Part shown: positions 9,897 through 18,534 of the stretch, piece after piece | Numbering within the stretch: the first letter of the stretch is position 1 | How the letters are laid out: each line of letters begins with the position of its first letter | NCBI GenBank assembly: GCA_021836225.1 | Contig: JAKBJA010000117.1 | Span: 248,001-312,000, forward strand | DNA: 64,000 nucleotides | Direction: 5' to 3' | Source: Pseudomonadota bacterium | GTDB taxonomy: Bacteria > Pseudomonadota > Gammaproteobacteria > Burkholderiales > Thiobacillaceae | Program-made: the position numbers and the translations under genes | The notes under the pieces: generated by a model | The model's input: the letters and a program-made list of their open reading frames with translations, nothing else | What the model was told of the DNA's origin: nothing | Databases searched by the model: none

Positions 9897-10992
9897 GGGC
9901 AGCCCCGCTTACCTTGTCGCCATTCTCCAGTTGGCTGACGTTGGAAACGACCACCTTGTCGCCGGGGTTCAGGCCGGACTGGATTTCCACCCTGTCCTGC
10001 TCGGCCGCGCCGGTGCGCACCATGCGATAGCGCGCGATGCCCTGCGCGTCGACCACGAACACGCCGGTGATGCCGGCGCGCTCGGCCAAGGCCGCAGCCG
10101 GCACGCGAATCCCCTCGCGGCTGCCGACGGCAAACCCTACGCGCACGAAATTGCCGCTGGAGAGGCCGCTGCCCGCGGGCAGGTCGATCTTGACCAGATG
10201 GGAGTGGCTGGCCGGGTCGGCCGCCGGCACCACCTGGGCGATCACGCCTTCGATCGGCGCCAGGTTCGCATCGCCATCGGGCGTGATGGTGACCTTATCG
10301 CCCGTCTTGATGCGGGCGTACACGTCGCTGCTCACCTGGGTGCGCACCTGGAGTTTCTTCAGGCCTTCGATGACCAGCACCGGCCGGCCGGGGGCGGCAA
10401 GATCGCCGGCATTGGCCATCTTCTGCGTGACGACTCCATTGATCGGCGCCACCACCGAGGCGTAGCGCATCTGGCTGGAGGCCAGTCCCAGACCGGCGCG
10501 GGCGGCTGCGGCCTGTTGCTGCGCGACCTGGTATTGCAGACGGACCTTGTCCCACTGCAATTTGGGTATGGCCTCTTCCTTGTAAAGCGTGCCGAATCGC
10601 TCGTAGTCGAGCTTGGCATCCGCCAGCGCAGCCTCAGCCTGCGCCAGCCCGGCGCGGGCCTGGTTCATCTGCCCCTGTATATCGGCGGGGTCGACCACGA
10701 ACAGCAATTGGCCGGCCTTGACCGATTGCCCCTCCTCGACCTTGATCTCACGGATATAGCCCATCAGCCGTGAGGCCACCTGGACCTGGTCTTCCGAAAC
10801 CACCGCGCCCGGCGCTTCCACGCGCACGCTCAGCGGGGCCTGCTGCACCGTCTGCACCTCGGCTGCCACCGTGCGGCCGACGGCGACAGTCTGTTCTTCG
10901 GGTGTCTCATGTTTGCTGCAACCGTTGACCAGACTGACTGCCAGGCCAAGCAAGGCAACACGCAAAAAGTGGGATTTAGCCATGGGGTTCAT
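9889..10992 (-). CDS. RND efflux periplasmic adaptor, lipoprotein (MFP)
   Basis: 367 residues. The N-terminus MNPMAKSHFLRVALLGLAVSLVNGC is a lipoprotein signal (VNGC lipobox). It is followed by barrel-sandwich (lipoyl-like) halves (GYIREIKVEEGQSVKAGQLLFVVDP ... YASVVAPINGVVTQKMANAGDLAAPG) around an alpha hairpin, then beta-barrel and membrane-proximal domains (LNPGDKVVVSNVSQL). It links the RND pump to the outer-membrane channel. Start at 10992 or 10983; both lie about 10-20 bases after the tolC-like stop. The end overlaps the pump start. Confidence 0.92.
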   Translation of the reverse strand: MNPMAKSHFLRVALLGLAVSLVNGCSKHETPEEQTVAVGRTVAAEVQTVQQAPLSVRVEAPGAVVSEDQVQVASRLMGYIREIKVEEGQSVKAGQLLFVVDPADIQGQMNQARAGLAQAEAALADAKLDYERFGTLYKEEAIPKLQWDKVRLQYQVAQQQAAAARAGLGLASSQMRYASVVAPINGVVTQKMANAGDLAAPGRPVLVIEGLKKLQVRTQVSSDVYARIKTGDKVTITPDGDANLAPIEGVIAQVVPAADPASHSHLVKIDLPAGSGLSSGNFVRVGFAVGSREGIRVPAAALAERAGITGVFVVDAQGIARYRMVRTGAAEQDRVEIQSGLNPGDKVVVSNVSQLENGDKVSGAAHD

Positions 10993-11002
10993 TTCGGATT
11001 GC

Positions 11003-12400
11003 TCAAAGTTGGTCCGGTTGCAGGCGGCCGACCGCCAGACGGGCGTTGGCGCGTTGCACCTTGAGTTCATAGCGCGCTGCCACCAGGTCCGCCCGGGTCT
11101 TGTCCAACTGGGCCTGGGCGCCCAGCAGTTCGGTGATGGTCGTCACCCCGCTGGCATAGCGTTTTTCCACGATGCGCTGGGCTTCCTCGGCCTGGTTCAC
11201 CGCCTGTTCCCGTGCCGCGACCCGCTGCTGTGCTTCATCGGCACGCCGCCATGCATCCGCCACCTGATAGCGAATACCGTTTTCGGCCTGGCTGAGCTTG
11301 GCCGCCAGTTCGTCGCGGCTGGCCTGCGCCCGCTGGATGGCGCCGCTGGTGACGCCGCCGTCAAACAGCTGCCACGACACCTGGCCGCCTAGCGTATAGG
11401 AATGGGCATCGAACCCGACGTTGTTGTCGTTGGTGTCGAAGCGTGCCAGCAGGCCTGCTTGCGGATATTTTCCGGCACGCGCCACCTTGACGGCAGCCTG
11501 CGCTGCGTCCAGCTGGCTGCGCAAGGCGGCCAGACCGGGATTGGATTTGAGCGCCTCGTCCTGATAGTCGGCCAGCTTGCCCGCCAGCGGCCGCACCTCC
11601 ACGTCACCTGCCACGTCCAGCGGCTCCGCCAGCGGCATGCCCAGCAGCAGGTGAAGTTGATCGAGGGCCTGCTGCACGGCATTTTCCGCTTGCACCTGCT
11701 GCACCTTGACGTCCTCCAGGTGCACCTTGGCGGACAACAGGTCGCTTTTCACCACCACGCCCCCCCTGAACAGGTTGTCGATGGTCTTGACATAGGACTC
11801 GGCAGCGCTGCGTCCCTGCTTGGCGACATTCGCATACGCGCGTGCCGCATGCACGCCTTCGTAGGCGCGCAGCACGTCGAAAATCACCTTCTGGCGCGCC
11901 ACCGCATCGCCCTGGCGGGCGGCCCGCAAATACGCCTTGGCCTGCTCGTTGTAGCCCGAGATCATGCCGCCGGTATACAGCGGCAGTTGCGCCTCCAGGC
12001 GGGTGTTGAAATTGTTGACCGGGTCGGGGTGGTTGAGGTTGTACGGCGCGACATTCAGAACATTGGGATTGGCAGGGTTGAACTCACCCGCGCCGAAGTC
12101 GTTGAATGTGGCGCTGCGCTGCGACAGCTTGAGGCCAAAGGCATTGAGTGCGTCATTGGTGCGCGTGACATTGACCGATGCCGTCAGCTTGGGCAGGCGC
12201 GCCCCTTCGCTCTGCCTGACCGCCGCTTGCGCCTGGCCAATTTGCGCACCCGCGACGAGGATGTCCGGGTTTTGCGCCAGTGCACGCTGCACGGCCTGTC
12301 CGAAATCCAGCGTTTCCGCTGGCGCCCCGGTGGCAATGGCCAATAACGAGAAGAAAGTCAGCGCTTTCAGCCGGGCTGGATTTTTCTTCGTAAGCCGCAT
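11003..12400 (-). CDS. TolC-family outer-membrane efflux channel
   Basis: 465 residues from ATG at 12400, which has an excellent Shine-Dalgarno (GAGGGGGG). A signal peptide (LKALTFFSLLAIATGAPA) precedes two OEP repeats rich in Gln/Ala coiled-coil segments, e.g. ALDQLHLLLGMPLAEPLDV and YASGVTTITELLGAQAQLDKTRADLVAARYELK. It forms the trimeric tunnel of the efflux complex. It is the first gene of the operon tolC-adaptor-pump and is preceded by an AT-rich palindrome. Confidence 0.92.
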   Translation of the reverse strand: MRLTKKNPARLKALTFFSLLAIATGAPAETLDFGQAVQRALAQNPDILVAGAQIGQAQAAVRQSEGARLPKLTASVNVTRTNDALNAFGLKLSQRSATFNDFGAGEFNPANPNVLNVAPYNLNHPDPVNNFNTRLEAQLPLYTGGMISGYNEQAKAYLRAARQGDAVARQKVIFDVLRAYEGVHAARAYANVAKQGRSAAESYVKTIDNLFRGGVVVKSDLLSAKVHLEDVKVQQVQAENAVQQALDQLHLLLGMPLAEPLDVAGDVEVRPLAGKLADYQDEALKSNPGLAALRSQLDAAQAAVKVARAGKYPQAGLLARFDTNDNNVGFDAHSYTLGGQVSWQLFDGGVTSGAIQRAQASRDELAAKLSQAENGIRYQVADAWRRADEAQQRVAAREQAVNQAEEAQRIVEKRYASGVTTITELLGAQAQLDKTRADLVAARYELKVQRANARLAVGRLQPDQL

Positions 12401-12456
12401 CAATCCCCCCTCAATTAATGGGCCCGCAACAAAAGGTACGCGGGTATGTATTAGCA

Positions 12457-12480
12457 ATTAATTATATATTAATAATTAAT
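12457..12480. promoter_or_regulatory. AT-rich perfect inverted repeat upstream of efflux operon
   Basis: ATTAATTAT - ATATTA - ATAATTAAT: 9-bp arms, 6-bp spacer, wholly A/T in a region otherwise about 60% GC. It lies 57 bases upstream of the tolC-like start and about 180 bases after the Rrf2 regulator stop. Rrf2/NsrR-type regulators bind AT-rich dyads of this size, so I infer an operator of the efflux operon. Confidence 0.5.
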
Positions 12481-12661
12481 CCAGCTCTAAGCCCACCTTA
12501 TGTCCCTGGCAACTCCAACGAACTGGATACTGGGGGACAATCGTTGTGCCACAGCCAGCGTGCTGCGATGGTGCCACAAGCTCGTCTGGCTGTGGCAAGG
12601 CACCCGCCGAATCATAACCCCTTCCTTATTACGGGGATGTTTCCCCTGCGGCCCGGTCCGC

Positions 12662-13144
12662 TCAGCTGCCTCCCTGTTTTGTGCGTGGGGTTGCCGGGAG
12701 AAACGTGCCAATTGCCGGGGGCACGGGATCACGGGACGGAGCGGCGTCCCCCATGATGTCGGACAGACGATAAAAATCCAGGGTGGCCAAAAAGCTCTGG
12801 CGCGCCTCGACAAGCACGGATTGCAGGGCGCATGCGGGCAGCATCGGACAATCCTGGTGCGCGGCGCTGAAGCATTCCGCGATATCCATGTTGTCCTCGG
12901 TATCCCGCACCAGTTCCCCAATGTTGATCCTGTCGGGCGTGCGGGCGAGCCTCATGCCGCCGCCCTTTCCTCGCACGGTCACGATGTAGCCGCATTGCGC
13001 CAGCCGATGTACCACCTTCATCAGATGGGTGGCGGGAATGTCGTACGCGTGGGCGATGTCGGCAATGGTCGCCAGGCCTTCGGGATGGCGCGCCAGATAG
13101 ATCACCACGCGCAAGGAATAATCCGTGAATTTGGTCAAGCGCAT
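12662..13144 (-). CDS. Rrf2-family regulator, NsrR-like Fe-S sensor
   Basis: 160 residues from ATG at 13144 (MRLTKFTDYSLRVVIYLA, the canonical Rrf2 start). A winged helix (TIADIAHAYDIPATHLMKVVHRLAQCGYIVTVRGKGGGMRLA) is followed by the cluster-ligand signature C91-x7-C99-x5-C105 (ECFSAAHQDCPMLPACAL), the spacing found in NsrR-type nitric-oxide sensors. The C-terminal 20 residues (Pro/Thr rich) are an extension. It probably represses genes in response to NO or redox state. The nearest target is the RND operon transcribed in the same direction; I infer the link from proximity and the palindrome. Confidence 0.85.
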   Translation of the reverse strand: MRLTKFTDYSLRVVIYLARHPEGLATIADIAHAYDIPATHLMKVVHRLAQCGYIVTVRGKGGGMRLARTPDRINIGELVRDTEDNMDIAECFSAAHQDCPMLPACALQSVLVEARQSFLATLDFYRLSDIMGDAAPSRDPVPPAIGTFLPATPRTKQGGS

Positions 13145-13262
13145 GGCACTTCCTTCCGTCCTGCCACGTGGCGTTGTGCGTGGATGTTCCGATTGGCGCT
13201 CAATTATATCCACCAGGTCGGCCGGCCCCGGCGCGGCGGGCGCAAATGAGTGCGTAGGCGCC

Positions 13263-13301
13263 TAAAAACAAAGGCCCGGCACGCTTGCGCGTAGCCGGGC
13301 C
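13263..13301 (-). terminator. Rho-independent terminator of the ArsR-type gene
   Basis: On the minus strand GGCCCGGC-T-ACGC-GCAA-GCGT-G-CCGGGCC is followed by TTTGTTTTTA. It begins 19 bases after the stop of the regulator at 13320 and is a strong GC stem plus U tract. Confidence 0.85.
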
Positions 13302-13319
13302 CCGCGGTATGTGGCCAGC

Positions 13320-13643
13320 TTACTTGGTGAAACCGCAGAAGACGTCGCGCATCATGCCCAGAAGCTTCAATGTGCGGGTGTCGCCGACGCGATAGAACAC
13401 GCGGTTGGCATCCTTGCGGGTACGCAGCACGCCTTTGTCGCGAAGAATGGCGAGGTGTTGCGAGATATTGCTCTGGGAGGTGCCGACATGGTCGACGATG
13501 TCCTGGACGCTGACTTCCTTGTCGCCCAGCACGCAGAGAATTTTCAGGCGCAGCGGATGCGACATGGCCTTCATCGCACGCGAGGCCTGCTCGATGTGCT
13601 CGTCCTTGTCCATGAGGTCCACTTCGTCCCAGTCAGCTGCCAT
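13320..13643 (-). CDS. ArsR-family regulator, SqrR/BigR-like
   Basis: 107 residues from ATG at 13643, chosen because GAGGA lies 6 bases upstream (an ATG 6 bases earlier is too close to it). The winged helix reads MSHPLRLKILCVLGDKEVSVQDIVDHVGTSQSNISQHLAILRDKGVLRTRKDANRVFYRV. Two cysteines, one in the second helix (ILC) and one in the last helix (DVFC), match the dithiol pair of the persulfide sensors SqrR, BigR and YgaV; the classic arsenic CVC site is absent. I infer sensing of reactive sulfur species. It is transcribed divergently from gpmI. Confidence 0.82.
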   Translation of the reverse strand: MAADWDEVDLMDKDEHIEQASRAMKAMSHPLRLKILCVLGDKEVSVQDIVDHVGTSQSNISQHLAILRDKGVLRTRKDANRVFYRVGDTRTLKLLGMMRDVFCGFTK

Positions 13644-13756
13644 ATTCATTCCTCGATCCTTCAGGTGCGCAACGGCGCGGTCAGCTTTTCGCAAAACACC
13701 CCGCGCGCCACTTTTATCCAACTTTGCGGATTGCGTATAGATTAGCAATCACGCAT

Positions 13757-13768
13757 ATATTAAAATAT
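13757..13768. promoter_or_regulatory. Small AT palindrome in divergent regulator/gpmI interval
   Basis: ATATT-AA-AATAT lies in an AT-rich stretch between the ArsR-type gene and gpmI, 37 bases before the gpmI start. It is a candidate operator for the regulator or part of the gpmI promoter; the arms are short, so confidence is low. Confidence 0.3.
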
Positions 13769-13804
13769 TTCCACGAAAACGAGTCAGGTTATATAAACTT
13801 TTTC

Positions 13805-15346
13805 ATGAAGACCGTGCCGGTTCTCCTCATCATCCTCGACGGTTTTGGTTGCCGCGCGGAGCGCGCGGACAACGCGATCGCTCAGGCCGACAAGCCCAAT
13901 TGGGACCGGCTTTGGAAGCACCATCCCCATACCCTCATTCATGCATCGGAATCCGAGGTAGGACTGCCCAAGGGGCAAATGGGCAACTCCGAGGTGGGGC
14001 ATCTGAACATCGGCGCAGGGCGAGTGGTGTATCAGGAGTTCACCCGCATCGACCGCGCCATCGAGTCCGGCTATTTCTACACCAATCCGGCCCTGCTGAA
14101 CGCCGTGCATCTGGCGCGCGACAACCAGAAGACCCTGCACGTGCTGGGGCTGCTGTCGGATGGCGGCGTACACAGCCACGAAGCGCATTTCCACGCGCTG
14201 CTCGAACTGGCGCGGCGCGAGGGCCTGCACAAGGTGTGCCTGCACGTGTTCCTGGACGGCCGCGACACGCCGCCGAAGAGTGCAGAAATCTACCTGCACC
14301 GCCTCTCCGAGAAGATCGAGCAGACCGGCGTCGGCCACATTGCGTCGATGATCGGCCGTTATTACGCGATGGACCGTGACCGGCGCTGGCAGCGCGTCAA
14401 GTCGGCCTACGACCTCCTGACCCAGGGGCGTGCCGAGTTCATGGCGGAGAATCCGCTGGCCGGCCTGGAAGCGGCCTACGCACGGGGCGAGACTGACGAA
14501 TTCGTCAAGGCCACGGCGATCCTGCCGCCCGACGGCAAGCCGGTGAAAATGGAAGATGGCGATTCGGTCATTTTTCTCAATTTCCGTTCCGACCGTGCGC
14601 GCCAGTTGTCGCGGCCCTTCATCGAGTCCGATTTCGGCGAATTCGAACGCGAGGTGACCCCGCGTCTGGCAACCTACTGCACGCTGACCGGCTACAGCGA
14701 CGACTTCCAGGTGTCGGTCGCGTTCCCGCCCGAGCGCATCAAGAACGGCTTGGGCGAATACGTCGCCAACTTGGGGCTGCGCCAGTTGCGTATCGCCGAA
14801 ACGGAAAAATATCCGCACGTCACCTTTTTCTTCAACGGCGGCGAGGAGATCTCCTTCCCGGGCGAGGATCGCGTGCTGGTGCCGTCGCCCGACGTGGCGA
14901 CCTATGACCTCAAGCCCGAGATGAGTGCCGCCGAGGTGACGGACAAACTGGTTGCGGCGATCGGCAGCAAACAATATGACCTGATCGTCTGCAATTACGC
15001 CAACCCGGACATGGTGGGGCATACCGGCGACCTGCAGGCTGCGATCAAGGCGATCGAAACCGTCGACGCCTGCCTGGGCCGGGTGGTGGATGCCCAGCTG
15101 GCGCGCGGCGGCGAAGTGCTGGTGACCGCCGACCACGGTAACGCCGAGCTGATGCGCGACGCCGAAACCGGCCAGGCGCATACCGCGCATACCCTGAATC
15201 TGGTGCCGCTGATTTACGTCGGACGCCGCCACGCCACGCTGGCTGAGACCGGTGCCCTCGAAGACATCAGTCCGACCCTGCTGAAAATGATGGGGCTGGC
15301 GCAACCTTCCGAAATGACCGGCGAAGCCCTGGTGCAGTTTGAGTAA
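13805..15346 (+). CDS. gpmI: 2,3-bisphosphoglycerate-independent phosphoglycerate mutase
   Basis: 513 residues from ATG at 13805 (MKTVPVLLIILDGFG); the frame is open further upstream but lacks homology. It interconverts 3- and 2-phosphoglycerate in glycolysis using Mn and a phosphoserine intermediate. Metal ligand Asp in ILDGFG, nucleophile Ser62 in GQMGNSEVGHLNIGAGR, substrate region VFLDGRDTPPKSA and the C-terminal metal site VTADHGNAELM are all intact. It is followed by envC and ctpA, an arrangement shared with many proteobacteria. Confidence 0.97.
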   Translation: MKTVPVLLIILDGFGCRAERADNAIAQADKPNWDRLWKHHPHTLIHASESEVGLPKGQMGNSEVGHLNIGAGRVVYQEFTRIDRAIESGYFYTNPALLNAVHLARDNQKTLHVLGLLSDGGVHSHEAHFHALLELARREGLHKVCLHVFLDGRDTPPKSAEIYLHRLSEKIEQTGVGHIASMIGRYYAMDRDRRWQRVKSAYDLLTQGRAEFMAENPLAGLEAAYARGETDEFVKATAILPPDGKPVKMEDGDSVIFLNFRSDRARQLSRPFIESDFGEFEREVTPRLATYCTLTGYSDDFQVSVAFPPERIKNGLGEYVANLGLRQLRIAETEKYPHVTFFFNGGEEISFPGEDRVLVPSPDVATYDLKPEMSAAEVTDKLVAAIGSKQYDLIVCNYANPDMVGHTGDLQAAIKAIETVDACLGRVVDAQLARGGEVLVTADHGNAELMRDAETGQAHTAHTLNLVPLIYVGRRHATLAETGALEDISPTLLKMMGLAQPSEMTGEALVQFE

Positions 15347-15375
15347 GCCCGCCCGCTTCGGGTAAGCTCGACAGG

Positions 15376-16626
15376 GTGAACTTCAAACATTTCCTGGTCG
15401 TGCTGGCGCTGTGCGGGCCGCTGAGCGTCAGCGCCAATCAGGCCGATCGTAAGCAATCCGAGCTCGACGCCCTCAAGCAGCGCCTGCAAACCCTGCAGCA
15501 GGATTTCCACACCACGCAGACGCATCAGCAGGAAGCAGCCGACGAACTGCGTCAGTCCGAACGCGCCATCAGCAGCTCCGTGCGCCAGTTGCGTCAGCTG
15601 GACGGTGAACGCCAGCGGACCCAGAGTGACCTGCAATCGCTGACGCAGCAGGCCGACGCCACCTCGGCGCGTATTCGCACACAGCAGGCCCATCTGGCGC
15701 AGACGCTCAAGGGCGCGTACCTGCGCGGACAGGGCGATGCGCTCAAGCTCTTGCTCAATGGTGCAGACCCCAACCAGACCGCGCGCGATCTGCGTTATCT
15801 GGCGCAGCTGTCGCGCGCGCAGCAGGCCATGATCGAAACGCTGCGCGCCGATCTTGCGCAGCTGTCCACCCTGCAGCAGCAGGCCACGCAAAAAACGACC
15901 GCACTGGCGCAATTGCAGGCCTCACACGAGGCCGAGCAGAAAAAGCTGCTGGCCGACAAGCAGGCCCGGGAAGAAGTGCTGCAGAAACTTTCCGTGAAAA
16001 TCCAGCAGCAGCGGCGAGAGATTTCCAGCCTGAAACGCAACGAGCGCAGCCTGACCCAGCTGGTCGAGCGCCTCAACCGCCTGATGGCACAGCAGGCCGA
16101 GCGTGAGGCCGCACGGGCACGGGCCGAGCAGCAGGCGCAAAAAATCCGCAAGACGGAGAAGGGCGTGGCTGGCCAGTCTCGCCACCCCGTGGCGGTGAAT
16201 ACCGAGACACCGGTGGCATTTCGCTCAAGCCAGCCTTTTTCCCGTCTGAAAGGTTCCCTGCATTTGCCGGTCGCCGGGGAACTGATGAACCGTTTCGGTG
16301 CTCCGAGAGAGGGTGGCGGGCTGAGTTGGAAAGGGCTGTTCATCCGGGCGGCCCAAGGCACGGCGGTGAAGGCGATCGCAGCCGGGCAGGTGGTGTTTGC
16401 CGAGTGGCTGCGCGGCTTCGGCAACCTCATCATTGTCGATCATGGCGACGGCTATATGAGCCTATACAGCAATAATGAAAGTCTGTATAAGCAGGTGGGC
16501 GAACGGGTCCAGCCCGGCGACACCATCGCCGCCGTCGGCAACAGCGGCGGCCAGCCCGACACCGGTCTGTATTTTGAAATGCGGCATCAGAGCCGTCCTG
16601 TAAACCCCCTCGATTGGGTGAAGTGA
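15376..16626 (+). CDS. envC: EnvC-like murein hydrolase activator (degenerate LytM)
   Basis: 416 residues, GTG start at 15376. A signal peptide (HFLVVLALCGPLSVSA) is followed by about 230 residues of coiled coil rich in Gln, Leu and Arg, then a C-terminal LytM/M23 domain (GELMNRFGAPREGGGLSWKG ... VDHGDGYMSLYSNNESLYKQVGERVQPGDTIAAVGNSGG). The zinc ligands of active M23 peptidases are missing: the HxxxD site reads WKGLFI and the HxH site reads YFEMRH. This is the EnvC situation, where the protein activates AmiA/AmiB amidases at the septum instead of cutting. It sits between gpmI and ctpA; the ctpA ATG follows its stop by one base. Confidence 0.9.
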   Translation: MNFKHFLVVLALCGPLSVSANQADRKQSELDALKQRLQTLQQDFHTTQTHQQEAADELRQSERAISSSVRQLRQLDGERQRTQSDLQSLTQQADATSARIRTQQAHLAQTLKGAYLRGQGDALKLLLNGADPNQTARDLRYLAQLSRAQQAMIETLRADLAQLSTLQQQATQKTTALAQLQASHEAEQKKLLADKQAREEVLQKLSVKIQQQRREISSLKRNERSLTQLVERLNRLMAQQAEREAARARAEQQAQKIRKTEKGVAGQSRHPVAVNTETPVAFRSSQPFSRLKGSLHLPVAGELMNRFGAPREGGGLSWKGLFIRAAQGTAVKAIAAGQVVFAEWLRGFGNLIIVDHGDGYMSLYSNNESLYKQVGERVQPGDTIAAVGNSGGQPDTGLYFEMRHQSRPVNPLDWVK

Positions 16627-16627
16627 G

Positions 16628-18043
16628 ATGACACAAAAGGCAAAATTCGTACTGGTCGGCCTGGCGGGCATTCTGGCTGGCGCGGCATTGACGCTCAACC
16701 TGCCGGCGATCGCCGACAAGGATGCGCAGACGGCGCTGCCGGTCGAGGAGCTGCGTGCCTTTACCGATGTGTTTGCCCGTATCAAGAGCGATTACGTCGA
16801 GCCGGTCGACGACAAGAAACTGATCGACTCGGCGATCAACGGCATGGTGAGTGGCCTGGACCCGCATTCGGCCTACCTTGACGCTGAAGGCTTCAAGGAT
16901 CTGCAGGTGGGAACCCAGGGCGAGTTCGGCGGCCTGGGGATCGAAGTTGGCATGGAAGACGGCTTCGTCAAGGTGGTCTCGCCGATCGAGGACACGCCTG
17001 CCTTCAAGGCCGGCGTCAAACCCGGCGACCTGATCATCAAGCTCGATGACGCCCCGGTGAAAGGCATGACGCTGAACGACGCGGTGAAGCGCATGCGCGG
17101 CAAGCCGGGCTCGACCATTAAGCTGACCATCGCACGCAAGGGCGTCGACAAGCCCCTCGTGCTGACCCTGACCCGCGCGATCATCAAGATCCGCAGCGTC
17201 AAGTTAAAACTGCTGGAAAACGGCTACGGCTACGTGCGCGTGACGCAGTTCCAGGAGCACACCGGCGAGTTGCTGGCCGAGGCCATGAACAAGCTTTACA
17301 AGGACAACAAGGCGCCGCTGAAGGGCCTGATCCTGGATCTGCGCAACGACCCGGGCGGCCTGCTGAATGGCGCGGTGGCGGTGACCGCTGCCTTCGTCAA
17401 GCCGGACAGCTTGGTGGTGTATACCGAGGGCCGCACCGAAGACGCCAAGATGCGCCTGACCGCCAGCCGCGAGAATTACCTGCGCCCGATGCAGAGCGAC
17501 TATCTGAAGAACCTGCCGGAGGGCGTCAAGCAGGTGCCGATGGTGGTGCTGGTCAACGGCGGTTCCGCTTCGGCTTCCGAAATCGTGGCGGGTGCGCTGC
17601 AGGATCAAAAGCGCGCGGTCATCATGGGCACCCGCACCTTCGGCAAGGGCTCGGTGCAGACCATCCTGCCGATCGGCAACGGCACGGCGATCAAGCTCAC
17701 CACGGCGCGCTACTTCACGCCGAGTGGGCGCTCGATCCAGGCCAAGGGCATCGAGCCGGATATCGTGGTGGAAGACCCGACCATGCCGTCCGATGATCAG
17801 GGCCTGGGGATACGCGAGGCGGACCTCGAGCATCACCTGAGCAATCCCAACGGCGGGGATTCGTCTCCCGAGAGCAAGCCGAGCGAGGTCATTAAGGCCG
17901 CGCCAGCCGACCGTGCCGCGCCGGGCGGCGTCGAGAAGAAGCCGACTGCGCTGGAGCCGGGCGAGATCGTGTCGAAGAACGATTTCCAGGTGAACCAGGC
18001 GCTGAACCTGCTGAAAGGGTTGCAGATCCTGCAGGGACGTTGA
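16628..18043 (+). CDS. ctpA: Carboxy-terminal processing peptidase (S41)
   Basis: 471 residues. An N-terminal membrane anchor or signal (FVLVGLAGILAGAALTL) precedes a PDZ domain (FGGLGIEVGMEDGFVKVVSPI...AFKAGVKPGDLIIKLDD) and the S41 tail-specific protease core, with nucleophile Ser in VLVNGGSASASEIVAGALQD and the general-base Lys in GTRTFGKGSVQT. It cleaves periplasmic proteins from the C-terminus. The C-terminal 80 residues are Pro/Ser/Glu-rich and variable. It is co-transcribed with envC; CtpA-type proteases and EnvC both act on cell-wall hydrolase control. Confidence 0.95.
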   Translation: MTQKAKFVLVGLAGILAGAALTLNLPAIADKDAQTALPVEELRAFTDVFARIKSDYVEPVDDKKLIDSAINGMVSGLDPHSAYLDAEGFKDLQVGTQGEFGGLGIEVGMEDGFVKVVSPIEDTPAFKAGVKPGDLIIKLDDAPVKGMTLNDAVKRMRGKPGSTIKLTIARKGVDKPLVLTLTRAIIKIRSVKLKLLENGYGYVRVTQFQEHTGELLAEAMNKLYKDNKAPLKGLILDLRNDPGGLLNGAVAVTAAFVKPDSLVVYTEGRTEDAKMRLTASRENYLRPMQSDYLKNLPEGVKQVPMVVLVNGGSASASEIVAGALQDQKRAVIMGTRTFGKGSVQTILPIGNGTAIKLTTARYFTPSGRSIQAKGIEPDIVVEDPTMPSDDQGLGIREADLEHHLSNPNGGDSSPESKPSEVIKAAPADRAAPGGVEKKPTALEPGEIVSKNDFQVNQALNLLKGLQILQGR

Positions 18044-18051
18044 TCGGAATA

Positions 18052-18079
18052 GGCTGTGGCTGCCCCAGCAGCCACAGCC
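18052..18079 (+). terminator. Hairpin after ctpA
   Basis: GGCTGTGGCTG and CAGCCACAGCC form a perfect 11-bp stem with a 6-base loop 8 bases after the ctpA stop. There is no U tract, so it may stabilise the transcript end or act with Rho rather than terminate alone. Confidence 0.5.
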
Positions 18080-18124
18080 CGAACGGCGCGGTATACTGCA
18101 TTGACCTAGTTTGGGGGAGGTGCC

Positions 18125-18520
18125 ATGCGTCCGTGTGACCTCGAAAAAAGCCGCGAAATAGTCTTCCATCCCTTGCCGCCTGGTCAGGTGGAGCGCGCGC
18201 TGGTCCTGCTCGAAGGCCTGGATGGGCTGGTGGTGACCGTCGGGCCGGACGGCAACCGCCTGCTGGTGAGTTACCACGTCTGCGTGTACACGCTGGAAGG
18301 CTTGGAAACGGCGCTGGCAAGCCAAGGGTTTCATCTCGATAACAGTCTGCTCAGCAAGCTCAAGCGCGCGCTGGCCTATTTCTGCGAGAGCGTGCAGCGG
18401 CGCAACGTCGCGGCCAACGAACCCGACATCAAATCCCAGCAGGCCTTTATGCAAGTCTACGAGCGCCATCTGCATGGCGACAGCGACGAGACGCCGGAGG
18501 AATGGCGGGGCTACAAGTAG
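18125..18520 (+). CDS. Conserved small protein of unknown function
   Basis: 131 residues, preceded by GGGGGAGG 5 bases before the ATG and by a possible -10 (TATACT) about 30 bases upstream. The central part (VERALVLLEGLDGLVVTVGP, LLVSYHVCVYTLEGLETALASQGF) has the beta-alpha-beta-beta-alpha-beta spacing of a ferredoxin-like/HMA fold but lacks the CxxC metal motif. A helical part with FCESVQRRNVA follows, then the acidic tail RHLHGDSDETPEEWRGYK. No signal peptide or TM. I do not recognise a named family. It ends 14 bases before the MoeB-like gene, so the two may be co-expressed. Confidence 0.75.
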   Translation: MRPCDLEKSREIVFHPLPPGQVERALVLLEGLDGLVVTVGPDGNRLLVSYHVCVYTLEGLETALASQGFHLDNSLLSKLKRALAYFCESVQRRNVAANEPDIKSQQAFMQVYERHLHGDSDETPEEWRGYK

Positions 18521-18534
18521 TTGCGTCGCTGGCC

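Noticed and set aside
12500..13249. A long plus-strand frame opposite the Rrf2 regulator
   Set aside because: It is the antisense shadow of the regulator, whose product has clear NsrR features.
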